Positions 1-9,635 of a stretch of DNA of 64,000 nt are shown piece by piece. Origin of the DNA: Bradyrhizobium sp. ISRA430 (GTDB lineage: Bacteria; Pseudomonadota; Alphaproteobacteria; Rhizobiales; Xanthobacteraceae); assembly GCF_029909975.1 (NCBI RefSeq), contig NZ_CP094516.1, positions 4,402,001-4,466,000 on the forward strand, written 5' to 3'. Under the pieces are notes generated by a model. The model was not told where the DNA came from, did not search any database, and was given only the letters and a program-made list of their open reading frames with translations. A program made the translations under genes and the position numbers. How positions within the stretch are numbered: position 1 is the stretch's first letter; every line of letters starts with the position of its first letter.

Positions 1-786
1 CTGGAGCCAAGACACCTCGCCCTTGCGCACGAGATCGAGCTGCTCGGGATGGGTCAGCAGCGCCCAGACCGTGCCGGCGATCGCCTTGCGCGGTTCGTTC
101 TGGCCGCCGGAGATCGCGAGCTTGACGTTGGCGCGCACGCTCTCCATCGGCATGCCCGATGCGAGGAGGAAGCCGAGCAGACTCTGGTCGGGATGCTTGC
201 GCATCACAGGCAGCATGTCGTCGATCGCGGCATCGATGCCGGCGGTCGCCGCATGGCAGCGCGCCTCGACCGCGGGATCGCCGGTGTAGTTGGCGATGCC
301 CTCGATCATGCCTTGCGACCAGGCATCCATCTCGGCAAAGCCGATATTGGTAAGGCCGGTGATCGACTTCAGGCATTCGCCGGAGAACGGCAGCGCGAAG
401 TCGGCCATGAAGTCGATCCGTGCGCCCGGCTCGATCCTATCCATGATGCGGTCGGCATGAGCCTGGAACTGCGCGGTCCAGTGCGCCTTCACCGTCCTCG
501 GCGACACCGCGGGAAAGAACGCGCGCCGCTCGACCTGATGCGCCTCGCCGTCCTTGCGCATCATGTTGTGGCCCATCAGCCTGTTCATGAGCCCCTGCGG
601 CTGATGCGAGGAGAACACGTCGATCTGCTTCTCGGAAATCGAGATGTCGTCGCGGCTCACCAGCAGCGTCGAGCCGAGCTGCGGCACGAAGGCGATCGGC
701 GCCTCCTGTCGCATCCTCGCGAGCATCGGATAGGGATCGGCCCAGAACGAGGCCGGGTCGATGTCGATGCGCGGCGCGGTGCTCAA
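1..786 (-). CDS. Cytochrome P450, C-terminal part outside the window
   Basis: The reverse strand is open from a TTG at 786 to the window edge (262 codons seen), with GGGGAG just upstream as ribosome binding site. The protein begins with STAPRIDIDPASFWADPYP, a typical bacterial P450 N-terminus. An I-helix-like stretch ISGGQNEPRKAIAGTVWAL lies near residues 225-243, followed by LLTHPEQLDLVRKG. The heme-binding cysteine loop lies beyond the edge and cannot be checked. Full-length relatives are about 400 residues. P450s are heme monooxygenases fed by a ferredoxin or similar donor; the substrate cannot be predicted and no redox partner is visible here. The I-helix has NEP where many P450s carry the acid/Thr pair. 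Confidence 0.85.
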   Translation of the reverse strand, partial: MSTAPRIDIDPASFWADPYPMLARMRQEAPIAFVPQLGSTLLVSRDDISISEKQIDVFSSHQPQGLMNRLMGHNMMRKDGEAHQVERRAFFPAVSPRTVKAHWTAQFQAHADRIMDRIEPGARIDFMADFALPFSGECLKSITGLTNIGFAEMDAWSQGMIEGIANYTGDPAVEARCHAATAGIDAAIDDMLPVMRKHPDQSLLGFLLASGMPMESVRANVKLAISGGQNEPRKAIAGTVWALLTHPEQLDLVRKGEVSWLQ

Positions 787-915
787 GGCGGTCTCCCCTG
801 GATCGTTGTATCCTTAAGGCCAGACTATCGCACTGCGGCGCCGCAGTCTGTCCCTAGCGATAGGGACAGGCGGAATTGGGACGTGTGTTCATAAGTCCGA
901 GGACGGAGGGCTGAG

Positions 916-1776
916 TTACTGGGCCTCGGCGATCTTCGGTCCGGATGACAGCATCTGCGCGTTAGCCGCCAAGGGCCGCTTCGACGGCGATGCAGGGTCC
1001 GGCAACCGGAAAGCGGCGTCGGGCGGCGCTCCCTGGGACGGTCGACGGGCAGCGGCTGCCGGAAGCACGATCACTTTCGCTCCGACTTTCACCCGCTCAT
1101 AAAGGTCTGTGACGTCCTCATTGGTCAGCCGGATACAGCCGGACGAAACCCGCTTCCCGATCGTATCGGGGTTGTTGGTGCCGTGAATTCGATATTCGGT
1201 CTCGCCGAGATACATCGCCCGAGCGCCGAGCGGGTTGGTGGGACCGCCTGCCATAAACCGCGGCAGATAAGGCTGACGCGAGACCATCTCCACAGGCGGA
1301 TGCCAATCCGGCCATTCTGCTTTACGGGCCACAGTCTGCTCACCGGACCATGTGAAACCTTCGCGGCCAACACCGATGCCGTAACGCATCGCTTGCCTGT
1401 CGTTCAAAACGAAATAAAGGAATGTGTTTCCGGTATCGATGATCACGGTGCCCGGCGCCTGGTGGCTGGCGTAGTCAACCACCTGCCGGACAAATGCGCC
1501 GGGAACGCCAGCACCGGCTTTTGGCGGTTCGACCAGAGGCGCCGGGGCCGGAATGGGAGCCGGAACTGGCGCTGATGCACGAACTGGAGTTGACACGTAA
1601 ACCGGAGTTGACGACGCCTGGGCTTGTAGCGCGGACGGTTTTCGGTTCGGTTGCACGCTCGGGCGAGCCAGCAAACTGTACCCCACGATGGCGACGGCCA
1701 CGGCGCCAATTGCAACTCTCGCGGCCATTGGTATTGCGAGCGTCTCTGCCTTTCGACGTTTGGCCCGCTTACTCAT
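916..1776 (-). CDS. L,D-transpeptidase (YkuD family), membrane anchored
   Basis: The 286-residue protein starts MSKRAKRRK, then has one hydrophobic segment (about residues 17-36), a Pro/Ala-rich linker and a YkuD domain. The catalytic signature is clear: HGTNNPDTIGKRVSSGCIRL, with the nucleophilic Cys near residue 214. L,D-transpeptidases make 3-3 cross-links in peptidoglycan or attach proteins to it in the periplasm, which is prominent in Hyphomicrobiales. An in-frame ATG exists at 1899, but the ATG at 1776 has GGGGAAAG upstream and puts the anchor helix at the N-terminus, so it is preferred. A Pro/Ser-rich tail of about 45 residues follows the domain. The gene appears monocistronic. Confidence 0.88.
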   Translation of the reverse strand: MSKRAKRRKAETLAIPMAARVAIGAVAVAIVGYSLLARPSVQPNRKPSALQAQASSTPVYVSTPVRASAPVPAPIPAPAPLVEPPKAGAGVPGAFVRQVVDYASHQAPGTVIIDTGNTFLYFVLNDRQAMRYGIGVGREGFTWSGEQTVARKAEWPDWHPPVEMVSRQPYLPRFMAGGPTNPLGARAMYLGETEYRIHGTNNPDTIGKRVSSGCIRLTNEDVTDLYERVKVGAKVIVLPAAAARRPSQGAPPDAAFRLPDPASPSKRPLAANAQMLSSGPKIAEAQ

Positions 1777-2171
1777 GTCTTTCCCCAAGATCACTATGCC
1801 CGGAAGAGGTACCCAGCAAAATTTAAGAAACTTCGAAGCGATTTCGCTCAGACGGGAACCGTTAGCGGTGGTTAACGCCGAACTCTTGTTCGGCAACATA
1901 AAAATTGCGAGTACCGCTTGATATTGAGGTAGCGACGTGGACGACGCGCTTCTCCTCGCGGAACGCGTCGAGGTCCGAATCGCCCGGCGGAGCGAACACG
2001 CTCCGACCTTGACCCGCTCTCAGTCCGACAGCCGACATTCTGGGGCCTGAGACGGAAGACTGCTAAGGGCCAGAAGGGGACCTACCGATCAGTCCTGGCC
2101 GATCGTTTCCTCGCGATCGATTTGCCGAAATGACAGCTCGGGTCGCCATTTCGTCAGACCAGATCGGTTCT
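1777..2171. other. Intergenic stretch, no gene seen
   Basis: About 395 bases between the transpeptidase start and the end of the next reverse-strand gene. Short open frames exist on both strands but none has a ribosome binding site or recognisable product. The transpeptidase promoter should lie in its left part. Confidence 0.5.
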
Positions 2172-2792
2172 TCATCTTCGCAGCAGCGCGAACCCGATAT
2201 TCGGTCCGAGCTGCTGCGTGTAAGCGAGGTTGATCCACAGCATTGCCAACGGCTCAAGGTAGCGACTCATGGCCAGTGGGCCGGTGTCGATCGGGTCGAA
2301 ACCGAGGTCTGCGACAAGCGCCATGACGATCTGCTTGGCGGGCGTATCGTCGCCGGCGAGTGCCATCATCAGCTTTCCACCGGGATAGTTGCTGTCTGCC
2401 ATGTTGCGGGAGCCCGTGGTGCTGAATGCTTTGACGACGCGCGCGCTCGGCGCAAGCCGCGCTACGGTCTCGCCGCCTGAATCGCCAAATCCGATCGCAA
2501 GCTCCCTTCCGGATTTGAGAGGATCGGTCGTGTCGATCAACACTTTGCCGGCGACGTCACCCAGCGATCTTATCGTCGCCTCGACGGCGGCCCAGGGGAC
2601 CGCGAGCACAATCACATCGGTACTGGTTGCAGCATCGTTCAGGAGGACAACGCCAAAACCCTGCTCTCTTAGCTCTGCGGCTTTGTCGCCGGCCACGTCG
2701 CGCGTCGCGAACGTCACGCGATGGCCGGTCTTGAGCCATCCGCCCGCCAGCGCACGGCCTACATTGCCCGAACCGGCAATCGTGATGTGCAT
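2172..2792 (-). CDS. NADPH-dependent F420-reductase-like oxidoreductase
   Basis: The 206-residue protein opens with MHITIAGSGNVGRALAGGW, a Rossmann dinucleotide-binding loop GSGNVG (residues 6-11), followed by VTFATRD as in NADP-binding members of the F420-dependent NADP reductase family. Later motifs AVPWAAVE and IDTTDPL fit the same fold. In bacteria without F420 these proteins are generic NADP-linked reductases of unknown substrate. The chosen ATG has GGGAG seven bases upstream; an in-frame ATG ten codons earlier lacks a clear site. The flanking genes suggest no pathway. Confidence 0.8.
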   Translation of the reverse strand: MHITIAGSGNVGRALAGGWLKTGHRVTFATRDVAGDKAAELREQGFGVVLLNDAATSTDVIVLAVPWAAVEATIRSLGDVAGKVLIDTTDPLKSGRELAIGFGDSGGETVARLAPSARVVKAFSTTGSRNMADSNYPGGKLMMALAGDDTPAKQIVMALVADLGFDPIDTGPLAMSRYLEPLAMLWINLAYTQQLGPNIGFALLRR

Positions 2793-2940
2793 GGTGTGCT
2801 CCCGTGCGATTCTGCCGAACATATACTGTCGTGTGCGGGCAAGAGCTACATCGGCTTAGGGTCAAAAGGCGACGATCCTGGCCGGCGGGCTGCCTATCCG
2901 CTGTGCTTTCGGAAGGAGGTATCGCGGACTTAGAATCCCC

Positions 2941-3729
2941 TCAGTTCAGGCCATGAGGCCCAGCGAGCAGGCTCAGCACGATCGAGAATAGTTCGTTCTG
3001 CGAGGAGATGCCGAGCCGCTCATAGGCACGCTTGCGGTAGGTCAGGGTCGAGTGCAGGCTGATGCCCAGTCCTTGCGAGATCGCCTCGGAGCTGAAGCCG
3101 AGGAGGATGCGGCGGCAGACCTCCCGCTCCCGCGGCGTGAGGCTGGCGAGCGGCGCGCACGTCGCAAACAACGTGGCAAGGGCCTGGTCCGGCGTTGCCG
3201 TCGTGCCGTGCTGGAAATGGCGCGCCACGCTCGCGCCGATCGCCGGTGAGATGGTCTCAAGACGCGCGAGCTGCGCCGCGCTGAAGCGGCCCTGGGACGC
3301 GATGCGATAGAAATTGACATAGAAGCAGGTGTCGTCGACCCAGATCGCGGTCGCACATTTGTCGACGATCCCGGAATCGTTGAAAAAGATCTTGCGGTAA
3401 CGCGCGCCATACATGCGCGGCGCAAAGGACGGCAGCACGATCGGCGCGCTTTCCTCGCCTTCGAACAGCGCATCGCGATTGGGATCGGATTCGTGGAACT
3501 GGCCGGCATAGGCCGCGCCGAGGTCGCCGCCGATCGGGATGTTGCCGGCATCGAGCAGGCAGCGCGCCGCGCCCGTGCGCGTCAGCGCAAACACCATGCA
3601 ATGGCCGACCCCGGCCTGCCGGCGCAGCGTGTCGATGAGGATCCTTGGAAAATCGGGGCGGCCGATGGCGAGCACCGCCGGCGTAACATCGCCAGCCGCC
3701 GGATTTGCGGGCACCGCCTGAGACCGCAT
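2941..3729 (-). CDS. LuxR-family transcriptional regulator
   Basis: 262 residues with a good ribosome binding site (GGAGGAAAGC before the ATG). The C-terminal 65 residues form a LuxR/GerE helix-turn-helix: LTPREREVCRRILLGFSSEA, then GISLHSTLTYRKRAYERLGI. The first 180 residues look like a ligand or GAF-like sensor but match no family I can name; there is no receiver Asp pocket and no convincing acyl-homoserine-lactone signature. It is transcribed in the same direction as the luciferase-like monooxygenase that starts upstream at 5068, 133 bases away, so it could be its local regulator, but this is inference. Confidence 0.82.
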   Translation of the reverse strand: MRSQAVPANPAAGDVTPAVLAIGRPDFPRILIDTLRRQAGVGHCMVFALTRTGAARCLLDAGNIPIGGDLGAAYAGQFHESDPNRDALFEGEESAPIVLPSFAPRMYGARYRKIFFNDSGIVDKCATAIWVDDTCFYVNFYRIASQGRFSAAQLARLETISPAIGASVARHFQHGTTATPDQALATLFATCAPLASLTPREREVCRRILLGFSSEAISQGLGISLHSTLTYRKRAYERLGISSQNELFSIVLSLLAGPHGLN

Positions 3730-3810
3730 TGCTTTCCTCCGCCAAACATTCTTTTGGCTGAAGATACCAGCAAGGGCGGCGCATCGGAAGGCGTCGCCCT
3801 CACCTGCCGC

Positions 3811-3848
3811 GTGGGTCCCGGCGCTGCGCTGCTGAGCCGGGGCCCATG
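3811..3848. repeat. Intergenic imperfect palindrome (GGGTCCCGGC / GCCGGGGCCC class)
   Basis: A GTGGGTCCCGGC arm and a GCCGGGGCCCATG arm face each other around GC-rich sequence, between two reverse-strand genes. A related sequence occurs near 27583-27665. It resembles the dispersed intergenic palindromes of Bradyrhizobium genomes. Confidence 0.45.
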
Positions 3849-3862
3849 CCGCTAGACGCGCC

Positions 3863-5068
3863 CTACCCAGCCGCCACTTTCGCCGGCGCGACGTTGATGG
3901 CGAGCTTGCCGTAGCGGTCGGTGAAGGCCTCTGTGTCGATTTCCTCGAGCTTGATCGCGCCGCTCATCACGCCCTGCTTCCAAGTGGCTTGCTCCGGGTC
4001 GTTCTGGAACTCCGGCATCACCTCGCGGGCGAACAACTCGAGCGATTCGCAGATGTGCTCGTGGCTGTTCTTGCCGGCCTGGTTGAGCAGGATCACCTGG
4101 TCGATATGCGAGGTCTGGAAACGCTTGAGCTTCTTGCGGATCGTCTCGGGCGAGCCGATCAGGCCGCCGCGCAGCGCGGCCTCCTGCGCCTCCGGATTGT
4201 CGCGCTTCCACTTGTTGTACTCGTCCCACATGTTGACGGTGCCGGGCGCGGGACGTTGGCGGTTCTGTGAGGCACCATAGAAGCGCAGCGCGAACTGGAA
4301 GAAGGTGGCGCCATCGGCGCGGGCACGTGCCTCCTCGTCCGTCTTGGCGCACATGAAGAACGACACCAGCGCCATGTTCGGGTTGATCTCGTAGTCGGCA
4401 AGCTTGTGCAGCCGCTTGGTCATGGCGTTGTAATAGGCATGCACCCAGGCATGCGCGGCATCGGCGCTGACGAACTGGAAGCCCAGGGCGCCGAAGCCAT
4501 GGCGGCCGGCGCGCTCGATGGTCGGCAGTTGCGAGCACGCCATCCACAGCGGCGGATGCGGCTTCTGCACCGGTTTGGGCACGACGTTGCGCAAGGGGAT
4601 GTCGAAATACTTGCCGTGATGCTCGCTGCCGCCGTCCTTGAACATTGGGAAGATCGCGCGCACGGCCTCCTCGAACACCTCCTTCTTGGACTCCATGTCG
4701 CGGGCGAACGGCTCGAGCTCGGTGATGGATGCGCTCTCGCCCATGCCGAATTCGCAGCGGCCGTTCGAGAGCAGATCGAGCACCGCGACTCGCTCGGCGA
4801 CGCGCGCGGGATGGTTGGTGGTGAGCTGGAGGATGCCATGACCGAGCCTGATCCTCTGCGTGCGCTGGCTGGCGGCGGCGAGGAAGGACTCCGGCGAGGG
4901 CGAGTGCGAATATTCCTCGAGGAAGTGATGTTCGACGACCCAGGCGTGGTCGTAGCCGAGGCTGTCGGCGAGTTCCATCTGCGAGAGTGCGTTCTGGTAG
5001 AGCCTGAGCTCGTCGCCCGCCACCCACGGCCGTGGCAGTTGCAGCTCGTAGAAGATGCCGAACTTCAT
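3863..5068 (-). CDS. LLM-class flavin-dependent monooxygenase (luciferase-like)
   Basis: 401 residues, MKFGIFYELQLPRPW at the start, then ADSLGYDHAWVVEHHFLEEY and RIRLGHGILQLTTNHPARVA, which are hallmarks of the bacterial luciferase-like TIM-barrel family. These enzymes use reduced FMN or F420 and oxygen to oxidise small molecules; the substrate is not predictable. Length is slightly above the usual 330-380. A partner flavin reductase is not adjacent. The gene lies divergently from napE, with about 295 bases between, and ends 133 bases before the LuxR gene. Confidence 0.88.
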   Translation of the reverse strand: MKFGIFYELQLPRPWVAGDELRLYQNALSQMELADSLGYDHAWVVEHHFLEEYSHSPSPESFLAAASQRTQRIRLGHGILQLTTNHPARVAERVAVLDLLSNGRCEFGMGESASITELEPFARDMESKKEVFEEAVRAIFPMFKDGGSEHHGKYFDIPLRNVVPKPVQKPHPPLWMACSQLPTIERAGRHGFGALGFQFVSADAAHAWVHAYYNAMTKRLHKLADYEINPNMALVSFFMCAKTDEEARARADGATFFQFALRFYGASQNRQRPAPGTVNMWDEYNKWKRDNPEAQEAALRGGLIGSPETIRKKLKRFQTSHIDQVILLNQAGKNSHEHICESLELFAREVMPEFQNDPEQATWKQGVMSGAIKLEEIDTEAFTDRYGKLAINVAPAKVAAG

Positions 5069-5257
5069 GACGCAGCTCTCCCAAGATTATTTTTGTTGCC
5101 GGCATTCTAGAGAACGAGCGAGCGCTGTCCATGCCGGTGCAATTCCGCCGCACGGGACGCTCGCACTTGCTCAATTTGGTCTGACAACGTTCAATCCAGC
5201 CCAACAACTTTAAGTAAACGATTGGAACCGGCAACCACTTAGGTGGTGCAATCAGCC

Positions 5258-5299
5258 TTGATCCATGTCAAGGTTGGCAACGCTCGGCTTGCCTAATCT
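5258..5299 (+). promoter_or_regulatory. nap promoter: FNR/FixK-type box and -10 element
   Basis: TTGATCCATGTCAA at 5258-5271 matches the FNR/FixK consensus TTGAT-N4-GTCAA (one arm perfect to the other). TAATCT at 5294-5299 fits a -10 hexamer. A start site near 5306 would put the box centre (5264.5) at about -41.5, the classical class II activator position. It lies 93 bases upstream of the napE ATG. In Bradyrhizobium the expected activator is FixK2; the exact start site is not visible from sequence. Confidence 0.8.
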
Positions 5300-5363
5300 G
5301 AGACTCTGCAAGGTAACGGCCCGGATGCCGTCCAGATTCTCATCACTGCAAGAGAGACCGAAT

Positions 5364-5549
5364 ATGTCGGCCCCTGGCGACGACACGACTGGGCGTTTGC
5401 GCCGCCGGCGCATGGAAATCTTTGCGTTCCTGTTCCTGACCGCGGTCGTGATGCCCGTCCTCGCAGTGGGAACGGTCGGCTCCTACGGCCTCGCCGTCTG
5501 GATCTACCAGATGTTCGCAGGGCCTCCCGGCCCGCCGCCCCCGCATTGA
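5364..5549 (+). CDS. napE: Periplasmic nitrate reductase component NapE
   Basis: A 61-residue protein with a short basic N-terminus (GRLRRRRMEIF), a single transmembrane helix (about residues 17-43) and a Pro-rich end GPPGPPPPH. NapE is a small membrane protein of unclear role found at the head of nap operons. The ATG at 5364 is preceded by AGAGAG; the frame is open further upstream but that would run through the promoter. It is the first gene of napEDABC. Confidence 0.88.
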   Translation: MSAPGDDTTGRLRRRRMEIFAFLFLTAVVMPVLAVGTVGSYGLAVWIYQMFAGPPGPPPPH

Positions 5550-5574
5550 ATTCCCCAAGCGAAAGACAGGCATC

Positions 5575-5889
5575 ATGGCCCACATGACCCTCAACCGCCG
5601 CGCATTGATCACCGGCCGGGTGCTCACTGCCGAGCGCATCGTGCCGCCGCCGGGCGGCGAGATTGCCAGCATTTTGGTGCAGGCGCGCCCCGACCACCTC
5701 GCCGAGCTCGAGGCCGAAATCACTGCGCTCCCCGGCTGCGAGATCCACGGCCGCGATGCGCGCGGCAAGCTTGTCGTGGTGACCGAAGCACCCGACGCCG
5801 GCAGCCTCGGCACAATCCTCAACACCATCCAATCGCTGCCGCACGTCTACTCCGCGGCACTCGTCTTTCACGCCATCGAAACGGTTTAA
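5575..5889 (+). CDS. napD: NapD, chaperone for NapA maturation
   Basis: 104 residues of ferredoxin-like NapD fold, with [11 protein letters not shown], then [20 protein letters not shown] and the C-terminal [20 protein letters not shown]. NapD binds the twin-arginine signal peptide of NapA in the cytoplasm and holds back export until the molybdenum cofactor is inserted. It lies 25 bases after napE and 16 before napA, as in other alphaproteobacterial nap operons. Confidence 0.92.
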   Translation: MAHMTLNRRALITGRVLTAERIVPPPGGEIASILVQARPDHLAELEAEITALPGCEIHGRDARGKLVVVTEAPDAGSLGTILNTIQSLPHVYSAALVFHAIETV

Positions 5890-5905
5890 GGCCGGGAGAG
5901 CCATC

Positions 5906-8410
5906 ATGACGTCGCCCAAGCTCGACCGCCGCCAGATGCTGAAGCTCGAGGCCGCCGCAATCGCGGCCGCCGCCGCAGGAATGCCGGCGCCAGCTCTCGC
6001 CGCCAATCTCGTCTCCGAGCGCGACGCATCCGAATTGAAATGGGATAAGGCCGCCTGCCGCTTCTGCGGCACCGGCTGCTCGGTGATGGTCGCGACCAAG
6101 GACAACCGCGTCGTCGCCACCCATGGCGACATCAAGGCCGAGGTCAGTCGCGGCCTCAACTGCGTCAAGGGCTACTTCCTCTCCAAGATCATGTACGGCC
6201 ACGACCGGCTGACGCAGCCGATGCTGCGCAAGACGAACGGCAAGTACGACAAGAACGGCGACTTCACGCCCGTCTCGTGGGACGAAGCCTTCGACATCAT
6301 GGCCGAGAAGTGGAAGGACACGCTGAAAAAGCGCGGCCCGAGCGGCGTCGGCATGTTCGGCTCCGGCCAGTGGACGATCTGGGAAGGCTACGCTGCCTCG
6401 AAACTCTACAAGGCCGGCTTCCGCAGCAACAACATCGATCCCAATGCGCGCCACTGCATGGCCTCGGCGGTCGCCGGCATGATGCGCACCTTCGGCATCG
6501 ACGAGCCGGCCGGCTGCTATGACGACATCGAAGCCACCGACGCCTTCGTGCTGTGGGGCTCCAACATGGCGGAGATGCACCCGATCCTGTGGACGCGCGT
6601 GGCCGACCGCCGGCTGTCCGCGCCGCATGTCCGTGTCGCCGTGCTCTCGACCTTCGAGCACCGCTCGTTCGACCTCGCCGATATCGGCATGGTGTTCGTG
6701 CCGCAGACCGATCTCTACATCCTCAACGCGATCGCCAACCACATCATCAAGACCGGCCGCGTCAACAAGGACTTCGTCGCCGCGCATACCGTGTTCAGGC
6801 GTGGCCAGACCGACATCGGTTATGGCCTGCGGCCCGACCATCCGCTGCAGAAGAAGGCGACCGGTGCGGCCAAGGCCAACGACTCCACCGAGATGAGCTA
6901 CGAGGAGTTCGCAAAATTCGTGTCGGACTACACGCTGGAGAAAGCGGCAAAGATGTCCGGCGTGCCGCTCAATCGCCTCGAGGCGCTCGCCGAGCTCTAT
7001 GCCGATCCCAAGACCAAGGTGGTCTCGTTCTGGACGATGGGGTTCAACCAGCACACCCGCGGCGTCTGGTGCAACAACCTCGTCTACAACATCCATCTGT
7101 TGACCGGAAAGATCTCGTCGGCCGGCAACAGCCCGTTCTCGCTGACGGGCCAGCCCTCGGCCTGCGGCACCGCGCGCGAGGTCGGCACCTTCTCGCACCG
7201 CCTGCCGGCCGACATGGTCGTCACCAACAAGGAGCACCGCGACAAGGCGGAGCACATCTGGAAGCTGCCCGAGGGCACCATTCCCGACAAGCCCGGCTAT
7301 CACGCCGTGCTGCAAAGCCGGATGCTGCGCGACGGTCTGCTCAACGCCTATTGGGTACAGGTCAACAACAACCTGCAGGCAGGTCCCAACATCAACGAGG
7401 AGACCTATCCTGGCTTCCGCAACCCCGACAACTTCATCGTGGTCTCGGATGCCTATCCGACGGTGACGGCGCTCGCCGCCGACCTCATCCTGCCGACCGC
7501 GATGTGGGTGGAGAAGGAAGGCGCCTATGGCAATGCCGAGCGACGCACCCAGTTCTGGCACCAGCTCGTCACGGCACCGGGCGAATCCAAATCCGATCTC
7601 TGGCAGCTCATGGAGTTCTCCAAGCGCTTCAAGATCGAGGAGGTGTGGCCCGAGGAGCTGATCGTCAAGAAGCCGGACTATCGCGGCAAGACGCTGTTCG
7701 ACGTGCTGTACAGGAACGGGCAGGTCGACAAATTTCCGACCTCCGAGATCGAGGAAGGCTACGCCAACGACGAATCCAAAGCGTTCGGCTTCTACGTGCA
7801 GAAAGGCCTGTTCGAGGAATACGCCTCCTTCGGCCGCGGCCACGGCCACGACCTCGCGCCGTTCGAGAGCTATCACCGCGAGCGCGGCCTGCGCTGGCCG
7901 GTGGTCAACGGCCAGGAGACGAAGTGGCGCTTCCGCGAGGGCAGCGATCCCTACGTCAAGCAGGGCACCGACGTGCAGTTCTACGGCTACCCGGACGGCA
8001 AGGCGCGCATCTTCGCGCTTCCTTTCGAGCCCGCGGCGGAATCGCCTGATAACGACTATCCCTACTGGCTCTCGACCGGCCGCGTGCTGGAGCACTGGCA
8101 CTCCGGCACCATGACGCGCCGCGTGCCCGAGCTCTACAAGGCGTTCCCCGAAGCCGTGTGCTTCATGCATCCCGACGACGCCCAGGACGCAAAACTCCGC
8201 CGCGGCGACGAGGTGAAGGTGGTCTCGCGCCGCGGCTATATCCGAGCCCGCGTCGAGACCCGGGGCCGCGACCGGCCGCCGCGCGGATTGGTGTTCGTGC
8301 CGTGGTTCGACGAGTCCAAGCTGATCAACAAGGTGACGCTGGACGCCACTGATCCGATCTCGCTGCAAACCGATTTCAAGAAATGCGCCGTGCGCATCGA
8401 GCGGGTGTGA
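5906..8410 (+). CDS. napA: Periplasmic nitrate reductase catalytic subunit NapA
   Basis: 834 residues, normal length for NapA. The N-terminus carries a Tat signal ([19 protein letters not shown], cleavage after ALA near residue 32). Cysteines 51, 54, 58 and 86 (CRFCGTGC ... NCVKGY) bind the 4Fe-4S cluster. Cys184 in [10 protein letters not shown] is the expected molybdenum ligand of the bis-MGD cofactor. NapA reduces nitrate to nitrite in the periplasm with electrons from NapB. GTG-free start: ATG at 5906 with GGGAG upstream. The reaction starts denitrification and also serves redox balancing. Confidence 0.97.
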   Translation: MTSPKLDRRQMLKLEAAAIAAAAAGMPAPALAANLVSERDASELKWDKAACRFCGTGCSVMVATKDNRVVATHGDIKAEVSRGLNCVKGYFLSKIMYGHDRLTQPMLRKTNGKYDKNGDFTPVSWDEAFDIMAEKWKDTLKKRGPSGVGMFGSGQWTIWEGYAASKLYKAGFRSNNIDPNARHCMASAVAGMMRTFGIDEPAGCYDDIEATDAFVLWGSNMAEMHPILWTRVADRRLSAPHVRVAVLSTFEHRSFDLADIGMVFVPQTDLYILNAIANHIIKTGRVNKDFVAAHTVFRRGQTDIGYGLRPDHPLQKKATGAAKANDSTEMSYEEFAKFVSDYTLEKAAKMSGVPLNRLEALAELYADPKTKVVSFWTMGFNQHTRGVWCNNLVYNIHLLTGKISSAGNSPFSLTGQPSACGTAREVGTFSHRLPADMVVTNKEHRDKAEHIWKLPEGTIPDKPGYHAVLQSRMLRDGLLNAYWVQVNNNLQAGPNINEETYPGFRNPDNFIVVSDAYPTVTALAADLILPTAMWVEKEGAYGNAERRTQFWHQLVTAPGESKSDLWQLMEFSKRFKIEEVWPEELIVKKPDYRGKTLFDVLYRNGQVDKFPTSEIEEGYANDESKAFGFYVQKGLFEEYASFGRGHGHDLAPFESYHRERGLRWPVVNGQETKWRFREGSDPYVKQGTDVQFYGYPDGKARIFALPFEPAAESPDNDYPYWLSTGRVLEHWHSGTMTRRVPELYKAFPEAVCFMHPDDAQDAKLRRGDEVKVVSRRGYIRARVETRGRDRPPRGLVFVPWFDESKLINKVTLDATDPISLQTDFKKCAVRIERV

Positions 8411-8412
8411 CC

Positions 8413-8883
8413 ATGCTGAAGCGAAGTGGAATTGTCCTGCTGGCGCTCGCGATTGCCGCGGGCGCAAGCGCGCTGACCGCGCAGACGGTGACCTCCGGCC
8501 TGCGCGGCCCTGCACCGCTCAACGACGAGGGTCCGGCGCCGCCGATGCTGCCGAACCGCAACACGTCCGAGAAGGAGGCGCGCAACTATCCGGAGCAGCC
8601 GCCGGTGATCCCGCACTCGATCGACGGCTACCAGATCGACCTCAACAGCAATAAATGCCTGTCCTGCCATGCACGCTCGCGCACGTCGGAGTCGCAGGCG
8701 CCGATGGTCTCCATCACGCACTTCATGGATCGCGACGGCCAGTTCCTCGCCTCGATCTCGCCGCGGCGCTTCTTCTGCACGGAGTGTCATGTGCCGCAGA
8801 ACACTGCCACTCCGCCCGTCAGCAACGACTTCGTCGACATCGACACGCTGCTGTCGCGCGCAAGCCCCGGTGGCCGTCGATGA
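8413..8883 (+). CDS. napB: NapB, diheme cytochrome c subunit of nitrate reductase
   Basis: 156 residues with a Sec signal peptide ([20 protein letters not shown]) and two heme c sites, CLSCH (82-86) and CTECH (122-126). NapB passes electrons from NapC to NapA in the periplasm. The ATG at 8413 lies two bases after the napA stop; an earlier in-frame ATG at 8383 would overlap napA and spoil the signal peptide, so it is rejected. The end overlaps napC by the ATGA at 8880-8883, which suggests coupled translation. Confidence 0.95.
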   Translation: MLKRSGIVLLALAIAAGASALTAQTVTSGLRGPAPLNDEGPAPPMLPNRNTSEKEARNYPEQPPVIPHSIDGYQIDLNSNKCLSCHARSRTSESQAPMVSITHFMDRDGQFLASISPRRFFCTECHVPQNTATPPVSNDFVDIDTLLSRASPGGRR

Positions 8884-9533
8884 CAACGGCCGCCGACGAA
8901 CCCAATGCAAAGCCGGAGGCAAAGCGGAGCTTCCTCGCGCGGAGCTGGGATTTTGCGCTCGAACTCTGGCAGGTGCTGATCCGGCCGAGCTCGGTGTTCG
9001 GGCTCGGCGTGCTCGTGCTCGCCGGCTTCGCGGCGGGCGTGATCTTCTGGGGCGGCTTCAACACCGCGCTCGAATTGACCAACACCGAAAAATTCTGCAC
9101 GAGCTGCCATGAGATGCGCGACAACGTCTTCGCCGAGCTGAAGTCGACCATCCACTTCACCAACCGCTCCGGCGTGCGCGCGACCTGCCCGGACTGCCAC
9201 GTCCCGCATAACTGGACCGACAAGATCGCGCGCAAGATGCAGGCCTCCAAGGAGGTCTGGGGCAAGATTTTCGGTACGATCGACACCCGTGAGAAGTTCC
9301 TGGACCACCGGCTCGAGCTCGCGGCGCATGAATGGGCGCGCTTCAAGGCCAACGACTCCCTGGAGTGCCGCAACTGCCACAGCGCCGATTCCATGGACAT
9401 CACGAAGCAATCGCCGCGGGCTTCGGTCGCGCACCAGCGCTTCCTGTTCACGGGCGAGAAGACCTGCATCGACTGCCACAAGGGCATCGCCCATCACCTG
9501 CCGGACATGCGCGGCGTTCCCGGCTGGCAGTAA
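8880..9533 (+). CDS. napC: NapC, tetraheme cytochrome c quinol dehydrogenase
   Basis: 217 residues of the NapC/NirT family: one N-terminal transmembrane anchor (about residues 38-60) and four heme motifs, CTSCH (73-77), CPDCH (103-107), CRNCH (163-167) and CIDCH (196-200). It oxidises quinol in the inner membrane and feeds NapB. It is the last gene of the operon; napGHF are absent, as is usual in rhizobia. The start codon overlaps the napB stop. Confidence 0.95.
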   Translation: MTTAADEPNAKPEAKRSFLARSWDFALELWQVLIRPSSVFGLGVLVLAGFAAGVIFWGGFNTALELTNTEKFCTSCHEMRDNVFAELKSTIHFTNRSGVRATCPDCHVPHNWTDKIARKMQASKEVWGKIFGTIDTREKFLDHRLELAAHEWARFKANDSLECRNCHSADSMDITKQSPRASVAHQRFLFTGEKTCIDCHKGIAHHLPDMRGVPGWQ

Positions 9534-9635
9534 GGTCCGCCGGAAGCAGGATTTGCGCCGCTTGAACCGGCGGTGCGAATGGTTAGTTTTGAGGGATCGC
9601 GAATCGCTTCGATTTCGCCCTCCTTCAAGACAAAA

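Noticed and set aside
5819..8515. Long open frame antisense to napA (898 codons)
   Set aside because: It is the mirror of a well-identified gene with strong third-position GC. No ribosome site, no family match, and it spans several genes of the operon.
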